A DNA stretch of 8,776 bases. It comes from Minisyncoccota bacterium. GTDB taxonomy: Bacteria; Patescibacteriota; Minisyncoccia; Phycocordibacterales; UBA1006. Positions 1 to 7,102 of the stretch are shown here, one piece after another; within the stretch, counting starts at the first letter, position 1, and the number at the start of each line of letters is the position of its first letter. The notes below the pieces were generated by a model. That model had not been told where the DNA came from. It saw nothing but the letters and a program-made list of their open reading frames with translations, and searched no databases. A program made the translations under genes and the position numbers. The stretch is from contig JAJOLB010000036.1 of the NCBI GenBank assembly GCA_021129535.1, forward strand, positions 7,502-16,277, written 5' to 3'.

Positions 1-20
1 GACATGTTATAAATATGTTA

Positions 21-50
21 AATAAAAAAACGTCGAAACGTTTTTTTATT
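21..50 (-). terminator. Rho-independent-type hairpin at the end of pilC
   Basis: Perfect inverted repeat with 13-bp arms (21-33 and 38-50) and a 4-nt loop. The arms are A/T runs closed by ACGT, giving a run of seven T on either strand, and the repeat overlaps the pilC stop codon. It looks like a bidirectional, weakly GC-paired terminator. The position exactly at the gene end supports the call; the low GC of the stem is the main reservation. Confidence 0.65.
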
Positions 51-1257
51 AAGAAATACCTCCTGCAACATTATAAATTGGAACCATCACTGACATCAGC
101 AACCCACCAACACCAAGACCTAACATAACAATCATGGCTGGCTCAATCATACCAATCAATGTATCAACAGCATTAACAACTTCCTTGTTATAGAATCTTG
201 CAAGTGTTTTTAAAATTTTACCAACAGAACCTGTCTCTTCTCCAACTTTTATCATTTGAACCATGATGGCTGGAATTTTATCGTGCTTCTGGAATGATTC
301 TGAGATACTTGTTCCTCCTTTTACATCCTCTACGGATTCCCGTAAGATACCTTCGAAAACACTATTTCCAACAACATCAGCTGTAATCTCCAATGTTCTT
401 ATCACAGGAATACCTGATGACAACATCGTATTAATGTTATCGGCAATACGAGCAAGGTAAATCTTATGAAATAGTTTTCCAAAACCAGGAAGCATGAGTT
501 TTACTTCATCAAATTTATCTCTACCTGATTCACTACGTAATGTTTTTGCAATAAAGAGTCCCGCAATAACAATGAAAATAAGGAAAAATATACCGTAATT
601 AACAAAGAAATCTGAAAGATTCAATGTTATCTGTGTATAAAATGGAACCTCTTGTCCCGATTCTGTAATAATGTTTGCCATTTGAGGGATAACTTTTACA
701 AGCATTAATACCATAACAGAAATAAAGGTAAACACAATAAACGAAGGATATACCAAAGCATTCTTCGTTTTTGAACTCAATTCATAGTTACGCTCTAAAT
801 ACTGAGCCAAAAAAGTAAATGTTTCTGTTAATTTACCAGACTCTTCACCAGCACGAATCATATTTACATAGAAATCAGAAAATACATTTGGCTGTTTTGA
901 CATAGCTCCTGAAATAGATGTCCCACCACGAATATCAGCTGTTACCTGCGCCAATGCTTTTTTAATACCAATTGAGTCTGCATTTTCCCCTAAAAGTTCA
1001 AAAGTCTTAATAGCTGATACCTGAGCTTCGAACAATGTTGAAGCTTGCTTTGACATCAAAACGACATCCTTCATTTTTACTCTATTCAGAAAAGGAATAA
1101 GATCTTCTAAAAAGTTCTTTTCCTCATCGGAAACAATTGAGAGAACAATGTAATCTCGTAGTTGTAAGTTTGCAATAGCAAGATTTTTATTTACAGCTTC
1201 TATTTGACCTCTTTTCTCTGTACCATCTTTTGTGGTTATAACATAATTAAATAACAT
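49..1257 (-). CDS. pilC: Type IV pilus inner-membrane platform protein PilC (GspF family)
   Basis: A 402-residue polytopic inner-membrane protein at the base of the pilus. In the family it couples the hexameric ATPases to pilin insertion and extraction. Two T2SSF repeats are visible, at about residues 65-190 and 265-390, each with the family signature: MIRAGEESG near 133-141 and MIKVGEETG near 335-343. Membrane spans lie at about 171-190 (after the conserved Tyr-Pro at 170-171), 222-240 and 371-393, the usual three-span layout. The length matches normal PilC (about 400). The first ATG is used: a TATAAT box ends 8 nt upstream and no Shine-Dalgarno sequence is present, suggesting a leaderless message. 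The gene is last in the pilus cluster and is separated from pilT by a terminator and its own promoter, so it can be expressed independently of the two ATPases. Family assignment is firm. GspF of a type II secretion system is the only real alternative, and a dedicated PilT next door argues against it. Confidence 0.96.
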   Translation of the reverse strand: MLFNYVITTKDGTEKRGQIEAVNKNLAIANLQLRDYIVLSIVSDEEKNFLEDLIPFLNRVKMKDVVLMSKQASTLFEAQVSAIKTFELLGENADSIGIKKALAQVTADIRGGTSISGAMSKQPNVFSDFYVNMIRAGEESGKLTETFTFLAQYLERNYELSSKTKNALVYPSFIVFTFISVMVLMLVKVIPQMANIITESGQEVPFYTQITLNLSDFFVNYGIFFLIFIVIAGLFIAKTLRSESGRDKFDEVKLMLPGFGKLFHKIYLARIADNINTMLSSGIPVIRTLEITADVVGNSVFEGILRESVEDVKGGTSISESFQKHDKIPAIMVQMIKVGEETGSVGKILKTLARFYNKEVVNAVDTLIGMIEPAMIVMLGLGVGGLLMSVMVPIYNVAGGIS

Positions 1258-1264
1258 ATATATA

Positions 1265-1293
1265 ATTATACATCCACAGATTACAAGTTACAA
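1265..1293 (-). promoter_or_regulatory. Sigma-70-type promoter for pilC
   Basis: On the minus strand TTGTAA (1293-1288, 4 of 6 to the -35 consensus) is followed after exactly 17 bp by a perfect TATAAT (1270-1265). The expected start of transcription is within one or two bases of the pilC ATG at 1257, predicting a leaderless or nearly leaderless mRNA. This is the best-formed promoter in the window. Confidence 0.6.
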
Positions 1294-1294
1294 G

Positions 1295-1324
1295 TAAAAA
1301 ATAAAAAATAGCCGAGGCTATTTT
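1295..1324 (-). terminator. Rho-independent terminator after pilT
   Basis: The inverted repeat AAAATAGCC / GGCTATTTT (1305-1313 and 1316-1324) has a very short loop and overlaps the pilT stop codon. On the minus strand the stem runs into a T-rich tail (1304-1296). It ends the pilB-pilT unit, and the pilC promoter begins immediately beyond it. Confidence 0.7.
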
Positions 1325-2384
1325 AAATCATAGATTCTAATAATCTTGGATTCAATGAATGTTTATAGGCAGTTTCAATACTAATGTCACCTGACTGAAT
1401 CAAGCGTATGAGCGATTTATTCATATCAATCATTCCATGTTCAGATCCTGTTTCAATAACAGTATTTATTTCATAAACTCTTTCTTCTCTAATAAGGTTC
1501 GCAACAGCTTTATTATTGATCATCAATTCGTATGCAGGAACAAGACCTCCTTTCATGCTGGGAATCAATCGCTGAGAAAAAATTCCCAACAATGAACTTG
1601 CTAACTGTGAGCGAACTTGGTTTTGCTGCGTTGATGGAAATGAATCAATAATCCTATCAATTGTTTGTGCAGCTGAGTTCGTGTGAAGAGTTGAGAAAAC
1701 AAGGTGTCCAGTTTCCGCAGCGGTTACAACAGTGGATATCGTTTCAGGAGTTCTCATCTCACCAACCATAATAACGTTCATGTCTTGCCTGAACAAAGCT
1801 TTTAAACCTGTTTCAAAACTTTTTGTATCAATGCCAACTTCTCGTTGGTCAATAATAGACATATCGTCTTTGAATATATATTCAATTGGATTTTCAATGG
1901 TTACAATATGTTCTTTACGCTCGTGATTAATCATTTGCAACATAGCAGCCATTGTTGTTGATTTACCTTGACCAACTGGACCTACAACAAGAAAAAGTCC
2001 TTGCTCTTTTTTAGTAAATTCTTCTAAAATAGGGGGTAAATTTAAAGTGTCTAATTCTCTCACAGCTTGAATAACCCTAAATGTTAAATTAATCCCACTA
2101 GACTGAACATATGCTGTTGAACGTAGGCGCAGATGCCCCTCATAAGCATACGCAAAGTCAATCTCCTCTGAATTCATTACCTTTGTAAGTTTTTCTTCGT
2201 CTACAATAGCCTTTAACATTCCAAAAGTATCTTCCTTTTTTAATATATCATAGGTTTCCAGATGAATAAGTTCACCGTCAACACGCATAACAGGTTTTCG
2301 GTTCGGTGAAAGATGCAGGTCTGATGCATTTTCACGTTCAACCACAAGCATGAGGTTATGTAATAATTTTTTATAGTCTTTCAT
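1323..2384 (-). CDS. pilT: Type IV pilus retraction ATPase PilT
   Basis: A 353-residue cytoplasmic AAA+-like hexameric ATPase that drives pilus disassembly and retraction. The N-terminal PAS-like domain (about 1-105) has the family sequence SDLHLSPNRKPVMRVDGEL near 21-39. The RecA-like core has Walker A GPVGQGKST (135-143), an Asp box IENPIEY (163-169), Walker B VIMVGEM (204-210) and a His box HLVFSTLHTNSA (227-238). The PilT-specific ANLIRE motif is at 295-300 and GMIDMNKSL at 317-325. These last motifs, plus the absence of a MshEN domain, separate it from PilB. Compared with textbook PilT, Walker A has Val and Gln where Thr and Ser are usual, the Asp box has Asn in place of Asp, and GEMRD reads GEMRT; both Asp-box glutamates and the Walker B glutamate are kept. 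It lies 6 nt downstream of pilB, is almost certainly cotranscribed, and is followed by a terminator. Confidence 0.95.
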   Translation of the reverse strand: MKDYKKLLHNLMLVVERENASDLHLSPNRKPVMRVDGELIHLETYDILKKEDTFGMLKAIVDEEKLTKVMNSEEIDFAYAYEGHLRLRSTAYVQSSGINLTFRVIQAVRELDTLNLPPILEEFTKKEQGLFLVVGPVGQGKSTTMAAMLQMINHERKEHIVTIENPIEYIFKDDMSIIDQREVGIDTKSFETGLKALFRQDMNVIMVGEMRTPETISTVVTAAETGHLVFSTLHTNSAAQTIDRIIDSFPSTQQNQVRSQLASSLLGIFSQRLIPSMKGGLVPAYELMINNKAVANLIREERVYEINTVIETGSEHGMIDMNKSLIRLIQSGDISIETAYKHSLNPRLLESMI

Positions 2385-2390
2385 ATTTTT

Positions 2391-4106
2391 TTATAAGTCA
2401 TTAATTTCTGTAAATGGCACAAGTCCTTCCATCCCCTTTAACACAGCAGAGTCTTTCAAGGTAAGCATACCTTTTCGTCGCGCAGCATCATAAATTGCAA
2501 TCTCTGTTGGGTTATCCAAAATAATCTTTTCAATTTCTTTATCAACTTCAAACATTTCCAGAATGGCGACTCGCCCTTTCATACCTGTTGGAGCATCTTT
2601 TGTTGGTTCAACCCCGTATAACTCTCTTGTTAAATCATATTTTGATTTATGTTCATCAGGTAAGTCAGCAAATTCTTTTTTAATCATCTTGGCAACACTT
2701 TCTTTTTCTTTAATAGGTACTGATGCACCAGGAGCTATTCGCCGCAAAAGACGTTGTGCAATACCTAAAATCAATGTTGGAGCAATAAGATAAGGGTCAA
2801 CACCCATCTCAACAAGTCGTGGAATAATTCCAAAGGAACTATTCGTATGTAAAGTAGCAAATACAAGGTGACCTGTAAGAGCCGCCTGAATTGCCAGGTT
2901 CGCAGTCTCCTTGTCTCGAATCTCCCCAACCATAATTACATCTGGATCTTGACGAACAATAGAACGCAAACCAGAAGCGAATGTGTATCCAATATCAGAA
3001 CGAACTTGGGACTGGTTTACACCTGGAAACTCGTACTCAATAGGGTCTTCTAGTGATACAACATTTTTCTTTTCCCTGTCTACTTCTCCAAGCATCGAAT
3101 AAAGAGATGTCGTCTTACCAGAACCTGTTGGACCAGTAATCAATATCAACCCATGCGGTCGTTCAATGGCATAACGAATCATTCTCTCCTGATCCTCAGT
3201 TAGTCCAAGTTTTGCCAATTTTCTAATCCCCTTTGCAGAATCGAGAATACGAATCACAACCTTCTCCCCATGAAATGTTGGCATAATAGACACACGAAAA
3301 GCAATTTTACGATCATCAATAATCGCCTGAAAACGTCCGTCTTGTGGTTTACGTCTTTCATCAAGTTTCATCGTTTTCGTCATAACTTTTATACGCGCGA
3401 TAATCGCAGAGTGTGCTGCCTTTGGAACCTCTAAATACGTTTCCAAAATACCGTCAATACGAAATCTAACCTTTACATATTCTCCAATGTGGTCAATATG
3501 AATATCTGAAATACCATGGGTTACTGCATGTTTGATGATCGAAGCAACCATTTTTGTAATAGGAGCGTCTTCGTGAATGAGCTCTTCTTTTCCATCCTCT
3601 TTTTCCTCATTTTTATCTAGGCTTACTACTTGATTATTAACATCAGCAAATTCATCGAGAACACTACTCATGTTACTACTCAAACTATCATACTTACTAT
3701 AGATAATCTCAAAAGCTTCCTCTGTAAGAACGTATATTTTATATGGAGTATTTGTTTCAGCGGTAATAAATTGAAGGATATTTTTAGCTTCAACACTTCT
3801 AGGTTCAAGCATTCCTACCTCCAAAATTCCATCCTCTGTTTTACCAAGTGCCACCATTTGATACATTTTTGACGTTTCTTGAGGAATAATTCTAACTATA
3901 TCTCCATCAATTTTTGCATAGTCAATAGTTTTTTTAGGTACACCCGAATAAGTACTTTTTGCATCTAAAATATTTGCATCTGTTACCCCTTTTTCCAGAA
4001 GAACCTTTTCAATTGATTTTTCTTCTTTTGTGCTTATTTCAATAATTTCATCAATCTGATACCTATTAATAAAGCCTTTTTTTACGAGTGTTTCTAAAAA
4101 ATTCAT
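2391..4106 (-). CDS. pilB: Type IV pilus extension ATPase PilB (GspE family)
   Basis: A 571-residue cytoplasmic ATPase that powers pilin polymerisation together with PilC. The N-terminal MshEN/GspE_N domain occupies about 1-140, followed by an acidic linker (about 141-180). The N2 domain begins near ASDIHIDH-type sequence at 198-206, and the core has Walker A GPTGSGKTT (325-333), an Asp box SLEDPIEYEF (351-360), Walker B DVIMVGEIRD (389-398) and a His box HLVFATLHTNS (413-423). The residues for ATP binding and hydrolysis look intact. Most PilB/GspE proteins then carry a four-cysteine zinc site between the His box and the C-terminal domain. Here the equivalent stretch (about 451-512) reads QRLLRRIAPGASVPI and later APTGMKGR, with no cysteine anywhere in the protein. 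The gene heads the pilB-pilT unit, behind a terminator and an extended -10 element. The first ATG is used because a clear -10 sits just upstream and residues from 1 already match the family. Confidence 0.96.
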   Translation of the reverse strand: MNFLETLVKKGFINRYQIDEIIEISTKEEKSIEKVLLEKGVTDANILDAKSTYSGVPKKTIDYAKIDGDIVRIIPQETSKMYQMVALGKTEDGILEVGMLEPRSVEAKNILQFITAETNTPYKIYVLTEEAFEIIYSKYDSLSSNMSSVLDEFADVNNQVVSLDKNEEKEDGKEELIHEDAPITKMVASIIKHAVTHGISDIHIDHIGEYVKVRFRIDGILETYLEVPKAAHSAIIARIKVMTKTMKLDERRKPQDGRFQAIIDDRKIAFRVSIMPTFHGEKVVIRILDSAKGIRKLAKLGLTEDQERMIRYAIERPHGLILITGPTGSGKTTSLYSMLGEVDREKKNVVSLEDPIEYEFPGVNQSQVRSDIGYTFASGLRSIVRQDPDVIMVGEIRDKETANLAIQAALTGHLVFATLHTNSSFGIIPRLVEMGVDPYLIAPTLILGIAQRLLRRIAPGASVPIKEKESVAKMIKKEFADLPDEHKSKYDLTRELYGVEPTKDAPTGMKGRVAILEMFEVDKEIEKIILDNPTEIAIYDAARRKGMLTLKDSAVLKGMEGLVPFTEINDL

Positions 4107-4114
4107 GTATCTCT

Positions 4115-4123
4115 AATATACCA
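4115..4123 (-). promoter_or_regulatory. Extended -10 promoter element for pilB
   Basis: The minus-strand sequence TGGTATATT (TGn plus TATATT, 5 of 6 to TATAAT) ends 9 nt before the pilB ATG, predicting a start 0-3 nt upstream of the gene. The -35 position falls in the T tract of the preceding terminator and has no good hexamer, which an extended -10 can tolerate. Confidence 0.45.
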
Positions 4124-4150
4124 AAAAAAGCTTTTTTAAAAAAGCTTTTT
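4123..4150 (-). terminator. Terminator hairpin after the pilN-O-P unit
   Basis: A perfect 26-bp palindrome (4125-4150) made of two AAAAAGCTTTTT-type blocks, ending in seven T on the minus strand, 11 nt after the stop of the PilP-like gene. It can fold as one hairpin or as two small ones. The low GC weakens it, but the position and T tract fit transcription termination. It directly abuts the pilB -10 element. Confidence 0.55.
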
Positions 4151-4161
4151 AATGTAATAAA

Positions 4162-4659
4162 TTAATTATTATTTAAACCGTCAATAATGCTTCCATCAAA
4201 GAAATTTCCCTGACCTTCACTTTCACCAACATTAGCAAATGGATTATTAAGAACCTGTTCTTCGTTATTGCTTTGATCGTTTGTTTTTTGATTTTCATTC
4301 GAATTAACAATAGTATCAAAACCAATAGGAATAAATGGGTTTGGCCGACCTATTTGTGCAGGTCGAGGAATCGCAAAATGGGTATCTTTTAATTTTCTAA
4401 ATACAGGATTTGTAAAAATATCATCTTGTAATTCAATATTTTCAATACTTCCTAAAATTTTTAAAATATCAGCATTTACCAACATGGTATCTGTTTCCTC
4501 TATTTGACCTAAACCTGAATCTCCAAGAATACTAGAAAGTCCAACTTGTTTTGCATCAAGAGAACCTTCTTTTGGAAAAAAGACAGAATAAGCAACAAGC
4601 AAAGCAATAGCAACACCTAAACCAATGAGGATATTTTTAATTGTTTTTTTATTATTCAT
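4162..4659 (-). CDS. Short membrane-anchored pilus protein in the PilP position
   Basis: A 165-residue protein with a short basic N-terminus (NNKKTIKN), one membrane span at about 9-28, and the rest predicted outside the membrane. Residues 75-92 (IELQDDIFTNPVFRKLKD) and the short motif IGRPNPFIP (103-111) look like the conserved core; I recognise this pattern from hypothetical proteins in CPR pilus clusters. The tail (about 119-165) is rich in Asn, Gln, Glu and Gly, looks disordered, and carries a second NPF at 139-141. Classical PilP is a lipoprotein of similar size that follows PilO and contacts the secretin PilQ. Here there is no lipobox cysteine and no secretin, so it is at best a positional and functional counterpart. 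It lies 7 nt after pilO, is surely cotranscribed with it, and is followed by a terminator hairpin. Role in the pilus alignment complex is inferred from the neighbourhood; homology to PilP is not established. Confidence 0.8.
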   Translation of the reverse strand: MNNKKTIKNILIGLGVAIALLVAYSVFFPKEGSLDAKQVGLSSILGDSGLGQIEETDTMLVNADILKILGSIENIELQDDIFTNPVFRKLKDTHFAIPRPAQIGRPNPFIPIGFDTIVNSNENQKTNDQSNNEEQVLNNPFANVGESEGQGNFFDGSIIDGLNNN

Positions 4660-4666
4660 ATATTTT

Positions 4667-5224
4667 TTAAATGTTATCTTTTAGCCAATACGTTTCTATT
4701 GATAGACTGAATTCATAAAAACCTGAATCTCCGCCAGAAATAGTAAGTGTTCTTAAATCAGTAATCCTGAGATTATCTTCAATATCAGCCAAAAAATTTA
4801 GAAATTGATCATAACGTCCTGTAAGATCAAAGTTAAGAGTAATTGTACCGTAATCTCTGGTGCTTATATCAAAATTTTGATTAGCTCCCCCATCTTCATT
4901 AGATTCGTTTTTTGCTGTTGTTGCTGTTTGAATTTCTAAACCATAACGTTCTGCAATTTTTTGAAATTCGATTATTAATTTTACATTATCCACAGATTCT
5001 GGAATAAGTTTTTCCAGACGTGCAAGGTCTGATTTAGATAATTCTTTTTGCTTTGAAAGCAATGAATCACGAATCATTTGAAGCTTTCTAGCATTTTTTA
5101 AAACCTGATTAAGTTCTTCACTTTTTACAACCAACTCCTTATTTTTTTCATATTGAGGCTTAACAACAAGAACAAAAGCTGCAAGCGATATAACGATAAC
5201 TATAATTGAAATGATATTTTTCAT
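4667..5224 (-). CDS. pilO: PilO-like pilus alignment protein
   Basis: A 185-residue bitopic membrane protein. It has a membrane span at about 3-22, a coiled-coil-prone charged helix at about 25-72, then a ferredoxin-like PilO domain with the family-like stretches LIPESVDNVKLIIEFQKIAE (73-92) and GTITLNFDLTGRYDQFLNFL (126-145). A polar, poorly conserved loop (about 103-120) interrupts the domain. In the family PilO pairs with PilN in the periplasmic part of the inner-membrane alignment complex. I place the start at the ATG at 5224, 4 nt after the pilN stop. An upstream ATG at 5260 would overlap pilN by 32 nt and add 12 hydrophobic residues ahead of a complete span, so it is less likely. No Shine-Dalgarno sequence is visible; an AATAAT ending 8 nt upstream is the only promoter-like element. 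Sequence similarity to textbook PilO is modest, but topology, length and order all agree. Confidence 0.85.
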   Translation of the reverse strand: MKNIISIIVIVISLAAFVLVVKPQYEKNKELVVKSEELNQVLKNARKLQMIRDSLLSKQKELSKSDLARLEKLIPESVDNVKLIIEFQKIAERYGLEIQTATTAKNESNEDGGANQNFDISTRDYGTITLNFDLTGRYDQFLNFLADIEDNLRITDLRTLTISGGDSGFYEFSLSIETYWLKDNI

Positions 5225-5228
5225 AATA

Positions 5229-5921
5229 CTAATTATTAAAAGGGTTATTGTAGTCAACATTTTGACCTGCTGGTAAAGTATCAGTTTGACTATCGATAAT
5301 CACGCCGTCACCAATAACTGTGTCAGTTTGAGTGTTTTTTACTTTTCTACCATAATAGGTAAGTTCTGGGTTAAGACTAAAACCTAAGCTAAATATAACC
5401 ATACCATCATCACTCAGTTCAAAGTCAGAAAATATGTGATTCTGGATATATTGATTTTTTTCAAATAAATCAGACTGCTGTGCTATAGGAAGGTAACCTT
5501 TTGATTCACCAGTCATAGTTATCTCTGATGAAACCTCATTATAGGTAAATGAAAACTCACTGAATGAAAGACTTGGTAACGTTGATTCACCAAAAGAATC
5601 AAAGAAGTCAGATAAAGCCGTGTGCTTATCCAATAAATCAGTTGCTGCACGCAAACGAATATCTAATTTTTTTAATTCAAGAATAACCGTTGGCTCGAAA
5701 GCTTTTTCTGCGGTATTTATTGAATCAATTTTATTCTTCAGTCCAGAAGAAACATTAAATTTATAGGCGTACACACCTGCAATTGAAATAAGTGCCGTTA
5801 TAAAGAGAAGTACTGCCAAAAGAAACAGCAAGCTATTTTTCTTTTTAGAGCGTATATTTGTATTCCTTACCTTAGAAAGTTGTTTCTTTGGTATGAACGT
5901 AGTTTTAAATTCTTTATCCAT
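5229..5921 (-). CDS. pilN: PilN-like pilus assembly protein
   Basis: A 230-residue bitopic membrane protein encoded directly after pilM. The cytoplasmic N-terminus (1-28) is basic (KKQLSKVRN, RSKKKN) and in the family is the part that docks into PilM. A single membrane span lies at about 29-53, followed by a helical segment (about 60-108) and a small alpha/beta domain (about 116-190), with SFSEFSF and ITMTGESKGYLPIAQQSDLF resembling PilN/GspL-type folds. The C-terminus (about 195-230) is an Asp/Thr/Gly-rich probably disordered tail ending in NNPFNN, an extension I do not expect in classical PilN. The classical N-terminal INLLP-type PilM-binding motif is not evident, so the assignment rests on order, topology and the core domain. 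It is the first gene of the pilN-O-P unit, 49 nt after pilM, with a perfect TATAAT ending 7 nt before its ATG. Confidence 0.82.
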   Translation of the reverse strand: MDKEFKTTFIPKKQLSKVRNTNIRSKKKNSLLFLLAVLLFITALISIAGVYAYKFNVSSGLKNKIDSINTAEKAFEPTVILELKKLDIRLRAATDLLDKHTALSDFFDSFGESTLPSLSFSEFSFTYNEVSSEITMTGESKGYLPIAQQSDLFEKNQYIQNHIFSDFELSDDGMVIFSLGFSLNPELTYYGRKVKNTQTDTVIGDGVIIDSQTDTLPAGQNVDYNNPFNN

Positions 5922-5927
5922 AATGAG

Positions 5928-5933
5928 ATTATA
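5928..5933 (-). promoter_or_regulatory. -10 element for the pilN-O-P unit
   Basis: A perfect TATAAT on the minus strand in the pilM-pilN gap, ending 7 nt before the pilN ATG, so transcription would begin at or next to the start codon. The -35 region is an A/T-rich stretch with only TTTCAT at 17-bp spacing, so the call rests on the -10 and its placement. Readthrough from pilM is equally possible, as no terminator is seen between them. Confidence 0.45.
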
Positions 5934-5970
5934 ATTGTTTTTTTAATAAAATGAAATAGTTTAAATATAA

Positions 5971-7086
5971 TTAATCTAACCCTTGCAAGGCTAAACCAAC
6001 AGCCACAACAAATTCTGGACCAGCACTTTCTAGCACACCATCAAGGAAATCAGGTGAAACCACCTTACCGAAAGGGTCAGCATATGTTGTTGTAATATTA
6101 TATTTTGATTCTAACTGCTCCCTGAGCTGCTTCAAAAGAGAACCTCCTCCTGTGAGGATAATTTTTCCAACAGGTTTCTTGTATTCTTTTTCAAAATCAA
6201 AGAGTACGTTTTTAATTTCAGAGAATATATAATTAACACCTGATGATATTATTTTATAAGCCTCTTGATTTTCATGTGTATGGTCTAAACCTACATCTCG
6301 TTTTACCTTCTCAGCATCATCAAACTCTATTTGTAATGATTTTTTTATTGAAGAGCTCAAATATGCTGAACCCCTATTTATTGAATGAAATTTCCGCACA
6401 ACACCATGTTCAATAATAGAAATACGTGTTCCAGATGCTCCAAAATCTAACAACATAACAGGAGATAGCTCATGTTTAAATGATGCCCTAATTGCAGAAA
6501 ACGTTTCAATTTCATAGGCTGGTGAATTAAATTTACCAAGCATATTCATCACATTATTATATCGCTCTACAACTTCATTTCGTACAGCAGCAACAAGAAC
6601 ATCAACTTCGCTTTTCTTTCCAGATAAAGACCCTTCACTATAAATTTCTTTCTCTGGGATAATCCACCAGTCAAGTGAAACCTCCGTCAAAGGAACAGGG
6701 ATATATTTTCTCGTTTCATTTTCAACTGCACCAGCTAGTTTTTTCTCCCCTATATTAGGTAGCTGTAATATAAAGATAAGGCTTGTTGAAGAAGAAATTG
6801 AAATGACAGCATCTTTTGCAGTGACATTTGCTTGTTCTAATATATTTTTTATTACCTCAACCATTTTTTCTGGTTTTAGATTTGTTAATTCGCCAGCTAT
6901 ACGATCGTCTTCCTCATAGGGTCCCAGTGCGATTTCCCCATATGTTTCCAAGATAATATGTCCGTGATCTTTTTTTAATTGGACGACCTTAAGGTAACTT
7001 GAACCAATATCAATACCTACATAGGTATTTGGAGACCCCTTTCCAAAATCTGAAAAAATGTCTTTCATTGTATCTATTAAACTCAT
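5971..7086 (-). CDS. pilM: Type IV pilus assembly ATPase-fold protein PilM
   Basis: A 371-residue cytoplasmic actin/FtsA-fold protein. It binds ATP and, through the PilN N-terminus, ties the alignment complex to the inner face of the membrane. Visible motifs (numbering from the chosen start) are phosphate 1 YVGIDIGSSYLKVVQL at 22-37, the PilM-typical ARKYIPVPLTEVSLDW-like stretch (RKYIPVPLTEVSLDW, 126-140), phosphate 2 MLLDFGASGTRISII at 211-225, and adenosine-binding IILTGGGSLL at 309-318. Length is close to the usual 350-370. I choose the ATG at 7086: an extended -10 (TGTTATACT) ends exactly 7 nt before it, whereas the longer reading from 7107 would begin upstream of that -10 and could not be made from this promoter. 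Divergent from comF with only 42 nt between starts. Assignment is firm. Confidence 0.94.
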   Translation of the reverse strand: MSLIDTMKDIFSDFGKGSPNTYVGIDIGSSYLKVVQLKKDHGHIILETYGEIALGPYEEDDRIAGELTNLKPEKMVEVIKNILEQANVTAKDAVISISSSTSLIFILQLPNIGEKKLAGAVENETRKYIPVPLTEVSLDWWIIPEKEIYSEGSLSGKKSEVDVLVAAVRNEVVERYNNVMNMLGKFNSPAYEIETFSAIRASFKHELSPVMLLDFGASGTRISIIEHGVVRKFHSINRGSAYLSSSIKKSLQIEFDDAEKVKRDVGLDHTHENQEAYKIISSGVNYIFSEIKNVLFDFEKEYKKPVGKIILTGGGSLLKQLREQLESKYNITTTYADPFGKVVSPDFLDGVLESAGPEFVVAVGLALQGLD

Positions 7087-7092
7087 GACATT

Positions 7093-7101
7093 AGTATAAC
7101 A
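7093..7101 (-). promoter_or_regulatory. Extended -10 promoter element for pilM
   Basis: Minus-strand TGTTATACT (TGn plus TATACT, 5 of 6 to consensus) ends 7 nt before the pilM ATG at 7086. No good -35 is seen at 16-18 bp. The placement predicts a leaderless transcript and decides the pilM start. Confidence 0.5.
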
Positions 7102-7102
7102 C

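Noticed and set aside
263..460. Plus-strand open frames inside pilC, pilT and pilB (for example here)
   Set aside because: Antisense shadows of strongly conserved genes, with no recognisable motifs.
2391..4106. Reading the cluster as a type II secretion system (GspE/GspF)
   Set aside because: The presence of PilM, PilN/PilO-like proteins and a true PilT with its ANLIRE motif fits type IV pili; type II systems have no retraction ATPase.
5222..5260. Longer pilO start at 5260 overlapping pilN by 32 nt
   Set aside because: It adds only extra hydrophobic residues before a complete membrane span; the ATG at 5224 sits 4 nt after the pilN stop and gives normal PilO topology.
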